Below, piece after piece: positions 1-9,568 of a stretch of DNA of 64,000 bases. The stretch comes from CAG-411 sp050875145 (GTDB lineage: Bacteria > Bacillota > Clostridia > Lachnospirales > Lachnospiraceae): positions 48,186 to 112,185 of the forward strand of contig JBNMLH010000012.1 in assembly GCA_050875145.1 (NCBI GenBank). Reading direction: 5' to 3'. Both the position numbers and the translations under genes were made by a program. Numbering within the stretch: the first letter of the stretch is position 1; each line of letters begins with the position of its first letter. Under the pieces are notes generated by a model, which did not search any database, was not told where the DNA came from, and was given only the letters and a program-made list of their open reading frames with translations.

Positions 1-1
1 A

Positions 2-925
2 TGTGTCTGTGCAATTATTCTTGGAAATATAGCAGGAAGATGGAATACACAAATAAATCAAGCATTAAACCAGAGAAATACAAACGGTGTAAATCTACAG
101 GAAGTGACGATAGATGAGAGTGCACTTAGTCAAGATTCGGAGATTATAAATATTTTGCTTGTCGGAGCTGACAAAAGAGAAAGCTGGTCGGAAGCGGGAC
201 GTTCCGATTGTGTTATGATTGCCACCATTGATAAAAAGCATAAATGCCTAAAACTTACCTCACTTATGCGTGATATGTATGTGGAAATTCCAAATCATGG
301 AAAGGATAAATTTAATGCGGCATATTCTTATGGCGGCATCAGTCTTTTATATCAGACAATTGCGTATAACTTTGATTTGAGATTAGATGGATATGTGATT
401 GTTGACTTTGCCGCTTTTAAAGAAGTAATCCGTAAACTAGGGGGAGTAAAAATCAACCTGACGGATGCAGAGGCAAACTATTTAGTGAAAGCATACAAAA
501 AAGGAACGGAAGCAAAAGTAAAACCAGGTTTACATAAATTAAATGCACGTCAAGCATTAGCTTATGTTCGGATTCGACAGGATGCAGCCGCTGATTTTGG
601 AAGAACCCAGCGACAGAGAAATGTAATGCAGGCAATACTGACAGAGGCAAAGACAAAATCAGTTTCAGACATTATGGATCTGACAGGCACGCTTATGAAA
701 TATGTTACGACGGATTTGGACAATGATACAATTTATGCCTATGTAAAAAGCCTTGTTATGATGGGAACTACAGAATTAGAACAAAAAAGAATACCGGTTG
801 ATAATAGTTTTTCATCTCAGCGTATTGGAACGCAGTTGGTTTTGGTGACAGATATAGATAAAAATAAACAGGAATTACAAGACTTTTTATTCCAATATTC
901 TGGCGAGGATGATAATAAAAAATAA
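2..925 (+). CDS. LytR-CpsA-Psr (LCP) family protein, 5' end outside window
   Basis: LCP proteins are membrane-anchored phosphotransferases that attach undecaprenyl-linked glycopolymers to peptidoglycan. The frame is open to the left edge, so the GTG at 104 is internal and the gene begins upstream; residues before it end a probable membrane anchor. The LCP core is clear: ILLVGADKRE, a SLMRDMYVEIP segment with the conserved Arg, FNAAYSYGG, a LGGVKINL segment, and LNARQALAYVRIR followed by DFGRTQRQR, which carries the conserved Arg/Asp pocket for the lipid pyrophosphate. It could equally be called a LytR-type attenuator, an older name for the family. Which polymer it transfers cannot be seen. 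Confidence 0.88.
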   Translation, partial: CVCAIILGNIAGRWNTQINQALNQRNTNGVNLQEVTIDESALSQDSEIINILLVGADKRESWSEAGRSDCVMIATIDKKHKCLKLTSLMRDMYVEIPNHGKDKFNAAYSYGGISLLYQTIAYNFDLRLDGYVIVDFAAFKEVIRKLGGVKINLTDAEANYLVKAYKKGTEAKVKPGLHKLNARQALAYVRIRQDAAADFGRTQRQRNVMQAILTEAKTKSVSDIMDLTGTLMKYVTTDLDNDTIYAYVKSLVMMGTTELEQKRIPVDNSFSSQRIGTQLVLVTDIDKNKQELQDFLFQYSGEDDNKK

Positions 926-991
926 CTCAAAAAAATTTTATTCTGAATTGTTTTTTAAATGTGAACAAGTAACAGATTCGAGGAAAAATAA

Positions 992-1423
992 ATGTATCAA
1001 ACAAAGTTTCAAAAAAAGCAATTCGACCAATTCATAAAAGATGTCTTTCGCTTTGCAGATGAAATTATAATGCTTGTGGAGCCGTATATAGAAAGTCCGT
1101 CTGTATTTCATGAAAGCAAATGGTCAGAATTAGAAGAATGTGTGCGTGACATGGAACCGATAGAAATAGAAGAAAAAAATTTGTCGGTAAAGAAGTATCC
1201 ACCGAAAGGCACAAAATTGTATTTGAACAAAAACTATCATCTGCTTCAGTATTTTCAGGCAATTTGTAAATGGGATGATTTTGCAGAAGAGGATCCGACA
1301 ACAGGTATACGACTGGATTGTGTGGAATTTTATAGAGGTAAGAGGAGATTTGCGTGGATAACTTCCCATTACAATGCTTATTATAACAATTATGGCTGGA
1401 ATGAAAATTTTGATGCAGAATAG
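992..1423 (+). CDS. Hypothetical protein, 143 aa
   Basis: Not recognised. The protein is hydrophilic, rich in Lys, Glu and Tyr, with no signal peptide, membrane segment or metal motif. The C-terminal part is aromatic (RRFAWITSHYNAYYNNYGW). The start at 992 follows a weak GAGGAAAA ribosome site. It lies 66 nt behind the LCP gene on the same strand with no visible terminator between, so it may be co-transcribed with it, and ahead of the ilvN promoter. Function unknown. Confidence 0.6.
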   Translation: MYQTKFQKKQFDQFIKDVFRFADEIIMLVEPYIESPSVFHESKWSELEECVRDMEPIEIEEKNLSVKKYPPKGTKLYLNKNYHLLQYFQAICKWDDFAEEDPTTGIRLDCVEFYRGKRRFAWITSHYNAYYNNYGWNENFDAE

Positions 1424-1477
1424 GGCATTGTTATGCGTAAGATTATGTATGGAAAAAAATAAGAAAATGGATACGCA

Positions 1478-1506
1478 TTGACAAAATTTTTTTAAGTTGG
1501 TAGAAT
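1478..1506 (+). promoter_or_regulatory. Promoter of ilvN-ilvC
   Basis: TTGACA (1478-1483), 17-nt spacer, TAGAAT (1501-1506): a near-consensus sigma-A promoter. The leader of about 65 nt holds two small possible stems, AGGC/GCCT and CCTGC/GCAGG, the second ending at the ribosome site. There is no T-box consensus and no U-run terminator, so amino-acid attenuation is not supported. Confidence 0.75.
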
Positions 1507-1577
1507 AGGGAAAGGCGGGTAAGCCTGCTACAATTGATGTCGGTTTTTCAGGAAACGGGCAGGAAGGATGAAGCAAT

Positions 1578-2081
1578 ATGAAAAGAATGGTTTTATCTAT
1601 ATTGGTGGACAACACATCGGGTGTTTTAAGCCGAGTTTCGGGATTGTTCAGTCGAAGAGGTTACAATATTGACAGTGTGTCTGTTGCTGAGACAGAGAAC
1701 CCTTTGTTTTCCAGAATGACAGTAGCAGTTACAGGTGAAGATGCAACTTTAGAACAGATTGAAAAACAGTTACGGAAATTAGAAGATGTTAAGGAAATTA
1801 CCGAACTTACGGATAGCAATTCTGTATGCAGAGAGCTTGTGCTTGTGATGGTTCATTCAGATGCAAAGCAAAGACAGGAAGTGATTGCGGTAGCAAACAT
1901 ATTCCGTGCCAATATTGTTGATGTTGCGCCAGAAACATTGATGATTGAACTTACAGGAAATCAAGCAAAAGTAGATGCATTTATACGTTTATTAGATGGA
2001 TTTAAGATTGTAAAATTAGTTCGAACCGGAGTGACGGGGCTTATTCGTGGTCTGGAGAGTGACACAGACAGTTTAAGATAA
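1578..2081 (+). CDS. ilvN: Acetolactate synthase small (regulatory) subunit
   Basis: Regulatory subunit of acetohydroxyacid synthase, the first common enzyme of valine, leucine and isoleucine synthesis; it binds the feedback inhibitor valine and stimulates the catalytic subunit. The 167 residues match the family length. An N-terminal ACT domain is plain (LSILVDNTSGVLSRVSGLFS, then RGYNIDSVSVAET), followed by the C-terminal ACT-like domain (VVDVAPETLMIELTG). The start follows GGAAGGATG. Oddly, the catalytic subunit IlvB/IlvI is absent here; the gene goes straight to ilvC. It could be called ilvH, the same family. Confidence 0.93.
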   Translation: MKRMVLSILVDNTSGVLSRVSGLFSRRGYNIDSVSVAETENPLFSRMTVAVTGEDATLEQIEKQLRKLEDVKEITELTDSNSVCRELVLVMVHSDAKQRQEVIAVANIFRANIVDVAPETLMIELTGNQAKVDAFIRLLDGFKIVKLVRTGVTGLIRGLESDTDSLR

Positions 2082-2182
2082 AAGAAAGTTAACAAATGCA
2101 GCTAGCCATTTCATACTTTACATTTTTACATAAGGCAGGCGACTAGGGCATTTAAAATAAACATTTTTAGGAGGAATAAAAA

Positions 2183-3199
2183 ATGGCAAAGATTTTTTAT
2201 CAGGAAGATTGTAACTTATCTATGTTAGACGGAAAGACAATCGCAATTATCGGTTATGGTAGCCAGGGACATGCACATGCTTTAAATGCAAAAGAATCTG
2301 GATGCAACGTTATCATCGGTTTATACGAAGGTAGCAAGTCTTGGGCAAAGGCAGAGGCACAGGGATTTAAAGTATATACAGCAGCAGAAGCTGCTAAGAA
2401 GGCAGACATCATCATGATTCTTATCAATGATGAGAAGCAGGCTGATTTATACAAGAAAGACATTGAGCCAAACTTGGAAGCTGGAAACATGTTAATGTTT
2501 GCACATGGTTTCAATATTCACTTTGGATGTATCGTACCTCCTGCAGATGTTGATGTAACAATGATTGCACCTAAGGGACCTGGACATACAGTACGTAGCG
2601 AATATCAGGCTGGTAAGGGTGTACCTTGCTTGATTGCTGTTGAGCAGGATGCTACAGGAAAGGCTCAGGAAATCGCTTTAGCATATGCATTAGCAATTGG
2701 TGGTGCAAGAGCTGGTGTTCTTGAGACAACATTCAGAACAGAGACAGAGACAGATTTATTTGGTGAGCAGGCAGTACTTTGTGGTGGTGTATGCGCATTA
2801 ATGCAGGCTGGATTTGAAACATTAGTAGAGGCTGGATACGATCCAAGAAATGCTTATTTTGAGTGTATTCATGAGATGAAGTTAATTGTTGACTTAATTT
2901 ATCAGTCAGGATTTGCAGGAATGAGATACTCTATCTCAAATACAGCAGAATATGGTGATTACATCACAGGACCTAAGATTGTTACAGAAGATACAAAGAA
3001 AGCTATGAAGAAAGTATTGGCTGATATTCAGGATGGTACATTCGCAAAAGAATTCTTATTAGATATGTCAGAAGGTGGAAAACAGGTACACTTTAAGGCT
3101 ATGAGAAAGCTTGCTGCAGAGCATCCATCTGAAGTAGTAGGTGAAGAAATTCGTAAGCTTTATAGCTGGAATGGTGAAGATAAGTTAATTAACAACTAA
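2183..3199 (+). CDS. ilvC: Ketol-acid reductoisomerase (class I)
   Basis: Mg-dependent isomerisation and NAD(P)H reduction of acetolactate or acetohydroxybutyrate, the second common step of branched-chain amino acid synthesis. At 338 aa it is the short class I form. The N-terminal Rossmann motif GYGSQGHAHALN, the catalytic HGFNIHF, the MIAPKGPGHTVR strand and the metal-binding acidic cluster in TETETDLFGEQ and ECIHEMK are all present. Ribosome site AGGAGGAAT. It lies 101 nt after ilvN with no terminator between and shares its promoter. A strong terminator follows. Confidence 0.97.
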   Translation: MAKIFYQEDCNLSMLDGKTIAIIGYGSQGHAHALNAKESGCNVIIGLYEGSKSWAKAEAQGFKVYTAAEAAKKADIIMILINDEKQADLYKKDIEPNLEAGNMLMFAHGFNIHFGCIVPPADVDVTMIAPKGPGHTVRSEYQAGKGVPCLIAVEQDATGKAQEIALAYALAIGGARAGVLETTFRTETETDLFGEQAVLCGGVCALMQAGFETLVEAGYDPRNAYFECIHEMKLIVDLIYQSGFAGMRYSISNTAEYGDYITGPKIVTEDTKKAMKKVLADIQDGTFAKEFLLDMSEGGKQVHFKAMRKLAAEHPSEVVGEEIRKLYSWNGEDKLINN

Positions 3200-3264
3200 T
3201 AAGAGATAAATTTTAAGTAGTATATCACAAGTTGATGTGCAAACTTAAAAAATCAGGTAACTAT

Positions 3265-3314
3265 AAGGAAAGAGGTCTTGCCGTATTGTATGGGTATGTC
3301 CTCTTTCCTTTTTT
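3265..3314 (+). terminator. Intrinsic terminator after ilvC
   Basis: An 11-bp stem AAGGAAAGAGG (3265-3275) / CCTCTTTCCTT (3300-3310) followed by a T run. It closes the ilvN-ilvC unit. Confidence 0.85.
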
Positions 3315-3399
3315 GATTCAATTTTTGCACAAAAAATAATCTAATAAACAGGGTATCAGAGTAAATTCAGAGAAATAAAGGGAAGTAGCCTGCAATCCA

Positions 3400-3428
3400 T
3401 TGACATTAGAAAAAATATGTGTTAGATT
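3400..3428 (+). promoter_or_regulatory. Candidate promoter of first L,D-transpeptidase gene
   Basis: TTGACA (3400-3405), 17 nt, TAGATT (3423-3428). A second TATTAT/TATAGT-like -10 lies about 20 nt further on, so the true start of transcription is uncertain. Confidence 0.5.
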
Positions 3429-3511
3429 AAAGTGATTTGAATGCTATTATAGTAGTATTTTCAAGGTTCGTGAATGAAAAGAAGATAAAGTAGATGGAAG
3501 AGGGAAGAAAA

Positions 3512-5020
3512 ATGATTGGGAAAAAAAGTGCAAAACAGACTACAAAGATTGTAGGTATCGTAGTTGGAATTGTATGCGTATGTATGGTATGTTTAATTGG
3601 GGGATTTAAATTGTACTATATGAATCGATGGTATCCCAATACGACAATTAATGGGTTGGATGTATCTGGAAAAAAGTTTGCAGCCTCGGAAAAGATGATG
3701 CAGGATTATATTGCATCTTATCAATTAACTATTACTGGTAGAGATAAAGGAAAACTGGTTATTAGCGGAAAGCAGATTGATTTGACGGTGGATTACAAAT
3801 CTAAATTTAATGAGATATATAAAGGGCAAAAGAAAGCATCTTTTTTGCCGGATTTTAAACAAAAAGATTATGAGCAGGAAATCGTAGCTACCTATTCCAA
3901 GAAAAAGGTAGATGAGATAATAAAAAATGCATCTATCGTAAAAGGTGACGACAAGTATCAGATCGTAAAGCCTAAAAGTGCATATGTACAATATAATGAA
4001 TCCGATGGATATGGAGAAATTATAGAAGAAGAAATGGGAAATAAGCTTGTGGTAGGTCAGTTTTTACCAGTTGTTTATGAAGCAATCGCATCCATGGATA
4101 CAAAATTAGATTTGACAAAAGATGCATATCAGGATGTATATAAAAAGCCGAAATTTACGTCTGAAGATGAGATACTTCAAACACAATATAATATCTATAA
4201 TACATATTTGTTAAACTGGATTAATTGGGATATGGGAGATGATGTTACAGAATCTATTACTCCATCCGAGATAAAAGATTGGTTGCATATTTCTAAAAAT
4301 GGAAGCGTAGAATTAAATGAAGAAGCTATGAGTGAATGGATTGAAAATTTCTGCAAGAAATATAAGACAGAGGGAATGACCAGAACGTTTACAACGCATA
4401 GTGGCAAAAAGATTCAGGTTGAAGGTGGTGACTATGGCTGGAGATTGGATTATGATGCCATTGTAAAACAGGTTAAAAAGTTGATAAAGAGAAAAGGTCA
4501 GAAGAGACAGGAAAAAGTTAAAGCATATATGGCAGATACTTCACAGAAAAATAAAGAAGCACTTACAACAAATTTGAAACCAATATATAGTAATACTGCA
4601 TTCCAAAAGGATAACGGTTCAGGAGTGGACTGGGATACGAATAATTACAGTGAAGTGGATTTAACAGCACAGATGGTTTATGTATATAAAGATGGAGAAT
4701 TGGCGTACTCTACCAAATGTGTGACGGGATTGGCAACAGACCCCGAGAGAGCAACTAGAACCGGTTGCTACTATATTAAAGATAAAAAAGAAGAGTATGT
4801 TTTAGTGGGAGAAGATTATGAAACTCCAACTAAATATTGGGTGAGAATTATGTGGACAGGAACTGGCTATCATTATTTACAGCGTAGTGACTGGTCGAAT
4901 TGGTCTCCAGAGATATATAAAACCAGAGGGTCACATGGATGTATCAATTTGCAACTGGAAGATGCAAAAAGCGTTTATGATTTGGTAAAATTAGGAGATG
5001 CAGTATTTATTCATAATTAA
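3512..5020 (+). CDS. Membrane-anchored L,D-transpeptidase (YkuD) with PG_binding_4 region
   Basis: Cross-links peptidoglycan through 3-3 bonds or modifies peptide stems outside the membrane. The start at 3512 (MIGKKSAK) is preferred over 3494 because GAGGGAAGA sits just before it. A single membrane helix (VGIVVGIVCVCMVCLIGGF) follows a basic N-terminus. An extracellular region starting WYPNTTINGLDVSGKK resembles PG_binding_4/VanW-associated domains. A C-terminal YkuD domain of about 120 residues has the catalytic signature GSHGCINLQ with the nucleophilic Cys. About 500 aa is usual for this architecture in Clostridia. The next gene is a second L,D-transpeptidase with its own ribosome site. Confidence 0.9.
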   Translation: MIGKKSAKQTTKIVGIVVGIVCVCMVCLIGGFKLYYMNRWYPNTTINGLDVSGKKFAASEKMMQDYIASYQLTITGRDKGKLVISGKQIDLTVDYKSKFNEIYKGQKKASFLPDFKQKDYEQEIVATYSKKKVDEIIKNASIVKGDDKYQIVKPKSAYVQYNESDGYGEIIEEEMGNKLVVGQFLPVVYEAIASMDTKLDLTKDAYQDVYKKPKFTSEDEILQTQYNIYNTYLLNWINWDMGDDVTESITPSEIKDWLHISKNGSVELNEEAMSEWIENFCKKYKTEGMTRTFTTHSGKKIQVEGGDYGWRLDYDAIVKQVKKLIKRKGQKRQEKVKAYMADTSQKNKEALTTNLKPIYSNTAFQKDNGSGVDWDTNNYSEVDLTAQMVYVYKDGELAYSTKCVTGLATDPERATRTGCYYIKDKKEEYVLVGEDYETPTKYWVRIMWTGTGYHYLQRSDWSNWSPEIYKTRGSHGCINLQLEDAKSVYDLVKLGDAVFIHN

Positions 5021-5109
5021 GAGTAATATTTCTGTCGGGGGAAAATTAGGGTTAGCAAAATGATTTAACGGCAGAATTGTTACAAAATAAAAGAAGAAAG
5101 GATAAAAAA

Positions 5110-7218
5110 ATGACAAAGCAATTAAAACAAAAAGGAATTATTGTCTGGGTGGCAATGCTTGCGTTGATTATGGTGGCAGGAATAAATGTAATTCATGTAC
5201 AAGCCAAAGCAAAATCACAGCAGGATTATCAATTTAATGTTACAACAGACCGTACAGAAGGGGTATGTAATTATAAGTTGTCTGGTATCTCGCTTGGAGA
5301 TATTGACACAGTTGAAGTGAAGGCTTATTATCAGACCAATGGAAAAACAGTGGTAGGTTATGACGAAAATATTGTACTGAGCAATCAAAATGTATCAAAC
5401 AATGTATTATCTGGTAGTTTTTCTATGGATGATTTCAGTAGCTTTGCCTATGAAAAGTATACGGTAAGTTGTACCATTGGTGATGTAACAGTTGTAGCAG
5501 ACAACAATTGCGATTTTAGTGTTCATTCTGACAAATATAAACTGACTATGGACACAAAAAAAGCGGCTACGACAAGAAAAGCTACCTTGACAATAACCGA
5601 TAGTGACCAAAACGTAGTTATTCCTGGAAAAGATAATAAAGTAGCTCTTTATGTATGGGAAAAAGGCAGCAAAGAAAGCAAGGCAGTACAGGTAGGAGAG
5701 GTAAAAGCAATTACGACTGGAAATATGTCTTGGAACGTAGATGTTGCTTCTATATGTAAAAATAGTGGTACTTTTTATGCAAAGGCTGTTTTAACAAGTG
5801 GAAATAAAACAAAGAAGCTTACAACTGTAACTTTCAGTGTAAATCCAACCGTAACTTCTTTTACAACAGCTAAGACCGCAGCATTAGATAAGAAAGCATC
5901 TTTTTCTGCAACGTTAAAAGGACTTAGCAATCCAACTGGTGTAAAAAAAGTAACATTTTATGTGTATAACAATAATGGAAAATTTGTTTATAAAAAGGAC
6001 GCAATAAATAAAGGAAATAAAACCTATTATGGGGAGATTAGTTTAAAAGCGTTATCCTATAATTTAGGCAAATATACAATCAAAGCGCAGATTACGGATG
6101 ATAATGGAAAGAACTTTTTCTTGGAAAAGACAACAAGTGTGGACGAAAGTGCAACAGCCAAAAAAATGGTAGTTCAAAAAAATAAGAAAAGTTGTTCCAG
6201 TACCTTTAAATTAAAAGGTGCATATATACCAGGAAGTGTAAAAAAAGTAAAGTTTTATGTATACTATAAGAAGAATGGAAAATTCAGATTATTAGATAAA
6301 GTAAATGCAACTTATATTGCAAAATCAGATGTGTACAAAGCTACAAATCCAAACAAGTATGCAGGAAGCTATAAGATATGTGCCTATGGAACTGCTAAGT
6401 GGGGCAGTGAAGTGTTATTAAAAACACAGACAGTAAAGGTATCAAAATCAGAAGCAGCTAAGAATGGCTGGTATTATGAAAAATACAATGGAAAGACGTA
6501 TAAATTCTACTACATAAATGGTGTGAAACAGAAGGATTTAACAAAAATTCTTGGCTTAAAATATAGTTCATCTTCAAATGTAAATAAGTTTTACATTGAA
6601 TTGAATCGTGCAGCATGTTGTGTTACTGTATACGCATATGATTCTGCAAAGAAAAAATACATCATTCCTGTAAAAACATTTACAGTTTCTGTTGGAAGGG
6701 ATACGGCAACCACTGCAGGTGCGGGAGGGTTACATACAAATTCCTCTTATACACCACTTGGTACCTATTCAATTTGTTCCAACGGAACCAGTGTAAAATA
6801 TACATTGAAGCCTATGTATGAGCCAGATGGAAGTACTTGCTATGCCAGATGGACCTCTCATGTAGTAGGAAATGTATATTTCCATGCGATAGCGGTAGGA
6901 AGCCAGTCACACTATGCATTAAATCCAAATAACTATAATCGTTTGGGTTCTGCTGCATCAGCAGGTTGTATCCGTATGACAGTAGCAGATGCAAAATGGC
7001 TTTATGATTATGCTTCTGCAGGCTCTATAGTAAAGATTGTAAAAGGAGACAGTTCACATCCAGGACCGCTTGGAAAGAATAAAACAATCAAGATTGCAAG
7101 TTCTATTCATTATGATCCAACTGACCCTGAAGTACCAGATTCAAGAAAGAAGAAAGATTATAAGGCAGGATTGATCAGTGGATATATGACAAAGAGTGGG
7201 AAAAAAGTAGGATATTAA
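5110..7218 (+). CDS. Secreted L,D-transpeptidase with Bsp-like repeats
   Basis: The ATG at 5110 (MTKQLKQKG) with AAGAAAGGA upstream is preferred over the in-frame TTG at 5077. A signal peptide ends near VIHVQAKA. About three or four beta-sandwich repeats resembling GBS Bsp-like domains follow, marked by recurring VKKVTFYVYxxNGKF or VKKVKFYVYYKKNGKF. The C-terminal YkuD domain carries VYFHAIAVG and SAGCIRM, the catalytic Cys motif. The repeats probably bind or span the wall. It follows another YkuD gene by 89 nt, so two transpeptidases of different wall-contact design are paired. A strong terminator follows. Confidence 0.88.
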   Translation: MTKQLKQKGIIVWVAMLALIMVAGINVIHVQAKAKSQQDYQFNVTTDRTEGVCNYKLSGISLGDIDTVEVKAYYQTNGKTVVGYDENIVLSNQNVSNNVLSGSFSMDDFSSFAYEKYTVSCTIGDVTVVADNNCDFSVHSDKYKLTMDTKKAATTRKATLTITDSDQNVVIPGKDNKVALYVWEKGSKESKAVQVGEVKAITTGNMSWNVDVASICKNSGTFYAKAVLTSGNKTKKLTTVTFSVNPTVTSFTTAKTAALDKKASFSATLKGLSNPTGVKKVTFYVYNNNGKFVYKKDAINKGNKTYYGEISLKALSYNLGKYTIKAQITDDNGKNFFLEKTTSVDESATAKKMVVQKNKKSCSSTFKLKGAYIPGSVKKVKFYVYYKKNGKFRLLDKVNATYIAKSDVYKATNPNKYAGSYKICAYGTAKWGSEVLLKTQTVKVSKSEAAKNGWYYEKYNGKTYKFYYINGVKQKDLTKILGLKYSSSSNVNKFYIELNRAACCVTVYAYDSAKKKYIIPVKTFTVSVGRDTATTAGAGGLHTNSSYTPLGTYSICSNGTSVKYTLKPMYEPDGSTCYARWTSHVVGNVYFHAIAVGSQSHYALNPNNYNRLGSAASAGCIRMTVADAKWLYDYASAGSIVKIVKGDSSHPGPLGKNKTIKIASSIHYDPTDPEVPDSRKKKDYKAGLISGYMTKSGKKVGY

Positions 7219-7274
7219 TTGCAACAAAAGAGTTGAAAGAATAGATTTGATAAAACATTAAAATATGGTCAAAG

Positions 7275-7306
7275 AAAAAGGATTGTATAAATACAATCCT
7301 TTTTTT
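7275..7306 (+). terminator. Intrinsic terminator
   Basis: A 13-bp stem (7275-7287 / 7292-7304) around the tetraloop TAAA, running into T residues; it ends the transpeptidase unit. Confidence 0.88.
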
Positions 7307-7316
7307 GATATACCCA

Positions 7317-7345
7317 TTGAATAAAGAGAATTTCTATGCTATGAT
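7317..7345 (+). promoter_or_regulatory. Promoter of phosphatase-kinase operon
   Basis: TTGAAT (7317-7322), 17 nt, TATGAT (7340-7345), with an extended -10 TG just upstream (TGCTATGAT). Confidence 0.65.
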
Positions 7346-7405
7346 ATATGAGGATTTTTCTACATAGTAGAGAACAAATGGACAGAAAAAGATTGGAAGA
7401 TTAAT

Positions 7406-8209
7406 ATGAAAAGTATCAATATTATATGCTCAGATATTGGAACAAAAGAAATACATAATCAGGATGCTGCCTGTATCAAAAGAGCTAAGACATCCATTGG
7501 TATGATTACAATGGGAATTGTTTGCGATGGAGTCAATGGTATGGAGCAGGGAGAGGTGGCGAGTGCAGCCATTGTAGATGAATTTAGTATGTGGTTTGAA
7601 CGGGAATTACCTGTTCTTTTAGAAGAACATATTGTGGAGAAGGAAGAACGCTTGTGGAAAGAAGTTATCCAGGCAGTAAAAACGTCTTGGAAAAATAAAC
7701 TACAAGAGGTTCATAGCAGTATCCGACAATATGGAGAAGGAAGAAAGATTTCGATTGGAAGTACCTTTACAGGGGTATTACTTTTTGATGAATTTTGCTG
7801 TATGATCATGCATGTTGGAGATAGTCGTGTATACAAGATTACTGACACTGTAGAAAAGATTACAGTAGATCAGACATTAGCAGAACGTGAGATTGAACGT
7901 GGAAGTGTTACAAGACAGGAAGCTATGACACAGGGAATGCAGAATGTACTTTTACAATGTGTGGGTGGCTCCAGAAATATTCAACCGGATGTAATGATTG
8001 ATTATTTTGATTCGGAAGCTATTTATTTATTATGTACAGACGGTTTTTGGAGAACCGTAAAACAGAACGACTTGCAGAAGATTAGTATATACAGAGAGAA
8101 TGGACAGGAAGGTTTAGAGGATTATTTAAAAGACTTAATAGAACAGTTAAAAATTGACGGAGAAGATGATAATATAACTGTAGTTGCAATTACGAATGAA
8201 GAACGATGA
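7406..8209 (+). CDS. PP2C-family Ser/Thr protein phosphatase
   Basis: Metal-dependent phosphatase expected to reverse the kinase encoded next door. Motifs in order: SDIGTKEIHNQDAACI (the RxxNQD-type opening, His in place of Arg), the metal-binding CDGVNGMEQGEVAS (DG), GSTFTGVLL, HVGDSRVYKI, LCTDGFWR and the closing DGEDDNITVVAI (DN). Length 267 aa is near the 240-260 aa norm. No membrane segment, so it is cytoplasmic. First gene of a three-gene unit with the kinase at 8315 and the Pro-rich protein at 9555. Confidence 0.9.
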   Translation: MKSINIICSDIGTKEIHNQDAACIKRAKTSIGMITMGIVCDGVNGMEQGEVASAAIVDEFSMWFERELPVLLEEHIVEKEERLWKEVIQAVKTSWKNKLQEVHSSIRQYGEGRKISIGSTFTGVLLFDEFCCMIMHVGDSRVYKITDTVEKITVDQTLAEREIERGSVTRQEAMTQGMQNVLLQCVGGSRNIQPDVMIDYFDSEAIYLLCTDGFWRTVKQNDLQKISIYRENGQEGLEDYLKDLIEQLKIDGEDDNITVVAITNEER

Positions 8210-8314
8210 GAGACTCAGAATATGTAACAGATTAGCGATTTACAATTTTCAGATAAATTATAAATCATTTTAAGGGACTGTTACTAGGGATTTCATGGTT
8301 AGGAGGACAGTAAT

Positions 8315-9568
8315 TTGATATCGAATAATAGTATAAACAATAGATATATATTGCAATACGAGATCGGTAGAGGTGGTATGTCAAAAGTCTATCTGGCTCG
8401 TGATATCAAACTGAATATGGATTGGGCAATTAAAGTTATGGACGTGTCAAATAAAAGTGGACATGCACAAATATACAAAATTGCTACCGAAAAGGAAATC
8501 TCATTGCTCAAGCAGCTCAAACATCCAGCATTGCCTCGTATTGTAGATTATTTTCTGGAAGATGAAAAGATGTATATCGTCATGGATTACATCGAGGGGA
8601 TTACGCTTAGTGAAAAACTAGAAAGAGAAGGCAAGCAAAAACAGGAAGATGTATTGAGATGGATGCGGGCGGTATGTGACGTATTAAATTACTTGCATAC
8701 ACGAAAAGATGCGATTATTTATCGAGATATAAAACCATCGAATATTATGCTTACGCCAGAAGGGGACATTAAGCTGATTGACTTTGGAATTGCACGTACT
8801 TACAAATCCTCCAGCAATAGCGATACAGAGTATCTTGGTTCCAGAGGGTATGCGGCACCGGAACAGTGTTCTAAATCAGGACAGTCAGATGCCAGAACGG
8901 ATATTTACGGAGTGGGTGCTACTATGTATCACCTACTTACAGGCAAACATCCGGATCAACCACCCTATGAGTTTTATCCGATACGAAAATGGGACAAATC
9001 TTTTTCCAGAGGGGTACAACAGATTGTACAGAAATGTGTTATGACCGATCCACAATATCGTTATCAGACCGCATATGATGTAATTGATGCAATTGATAAT
9101 TTTAAAACAGAGGATCAGAGAAAATTTGCAAAGCTTGCGTTTACTGGTATGATTGGTGTAGCGGCACTGGGAGTAATTAGTGCAACTGTGACGAAACTTG
9201 CCTTGGGAGAGCGTGCAGGATGGTTTTTCATATTAGATGCCATTCTTCTATTATTACTTTTTAGCATGATAGTTTTTATGGATATGAAACATATCTGGTG
9301 TTGGTTCGTAGGAAAAGAAGACAAGGAAATTATGAAGTCTAAGAGAGAGCCCATCGAACCTGCCCGAATAAGTAGTACACAGGAATTAGACAAAATGAAG
9401 GGAAATATACATTACAAAACCTATGATGCAGGTACAGAGACAATTAAATTAGGAGATAAAAGGACAAACAGAGTCAATAAATATTTTCAGTTCTATGTCG
9501 TTACAAGCATGAAATCAGCTGGCATTCAGGAATATTCAGAGGAAGGAGTAAACGATGAGTGGGAATGA
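8315..9568 (+). CDS. Membrane Ser/Thr protein kinase without PASTA domains
   Basis: Hanks-type kinase. The TTG start at 8315 has AGGAGG 8 nt upstream. Glycine loop YEIGRGGMSKVYLARD, catalytic Lys in WAIKVMD, catalytic loop YRDIKPSNIML (HRD changed to YRD), DFG in LIDFGIAR, and LGSRGYAAPEQ in the activation region. Two hydrophobic segments follow the kinase domain (FTGMIGVAALGVISATV and FFILDAILLLLLFSMIVFM). A cytoplasmic-looking tail of about 100 residues replaces the usual extracellular PASTA repeats, so the signal sensed is unknown. It overlaps the next gene by 14 nt. Confidence 0.92.
   Translation: MISNNSINNRYILQYEIGRGGMSKVYLARDIKLNMDWAIKVMDVSNKSGHAQIYKIATEKEISLLKQLKHPALPRIVDYFLEDEKMYIVMDYIEGITLSEKLEREGKQKQEDVLRWMRAVCDVLNYLHTRKDAIIYRDIKPSNIMLTPEGDIKLIDFGIARTYKSSSNSDTEYLGSRGYAAPEQCSKSGQSDARTDIYGVGATMYHLLTGKHPDQPPYEFYPIRKWDKSFSRGVQQIVQKCVMTDPQYRYQTAYDVIDAIDNFKTEDQRKFAKLAFTGMIGVAALGVISATVTKLALGERAGWFFILDAILLLLLFSMIVFMDMKHIWCWFVGKEDKEIMKSKREPIEPARISSTQELDKMKGNIHYKTYDAGTETIKLGDKRTNRVNKYFQFYVVTSMKSAGIQEYSEEGVNDEWE

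Noticed and set aside
104..925. LCP gene starting at GTG 104
   Set aside because: The frame is open back to the window edge with coding-like residues, so the true start is upstream of position 1.
1507..1577. T-box or attenuator leader before ilvN
   Set aside because: No T-box consensus, no specifier stem and no terminator with a T run.
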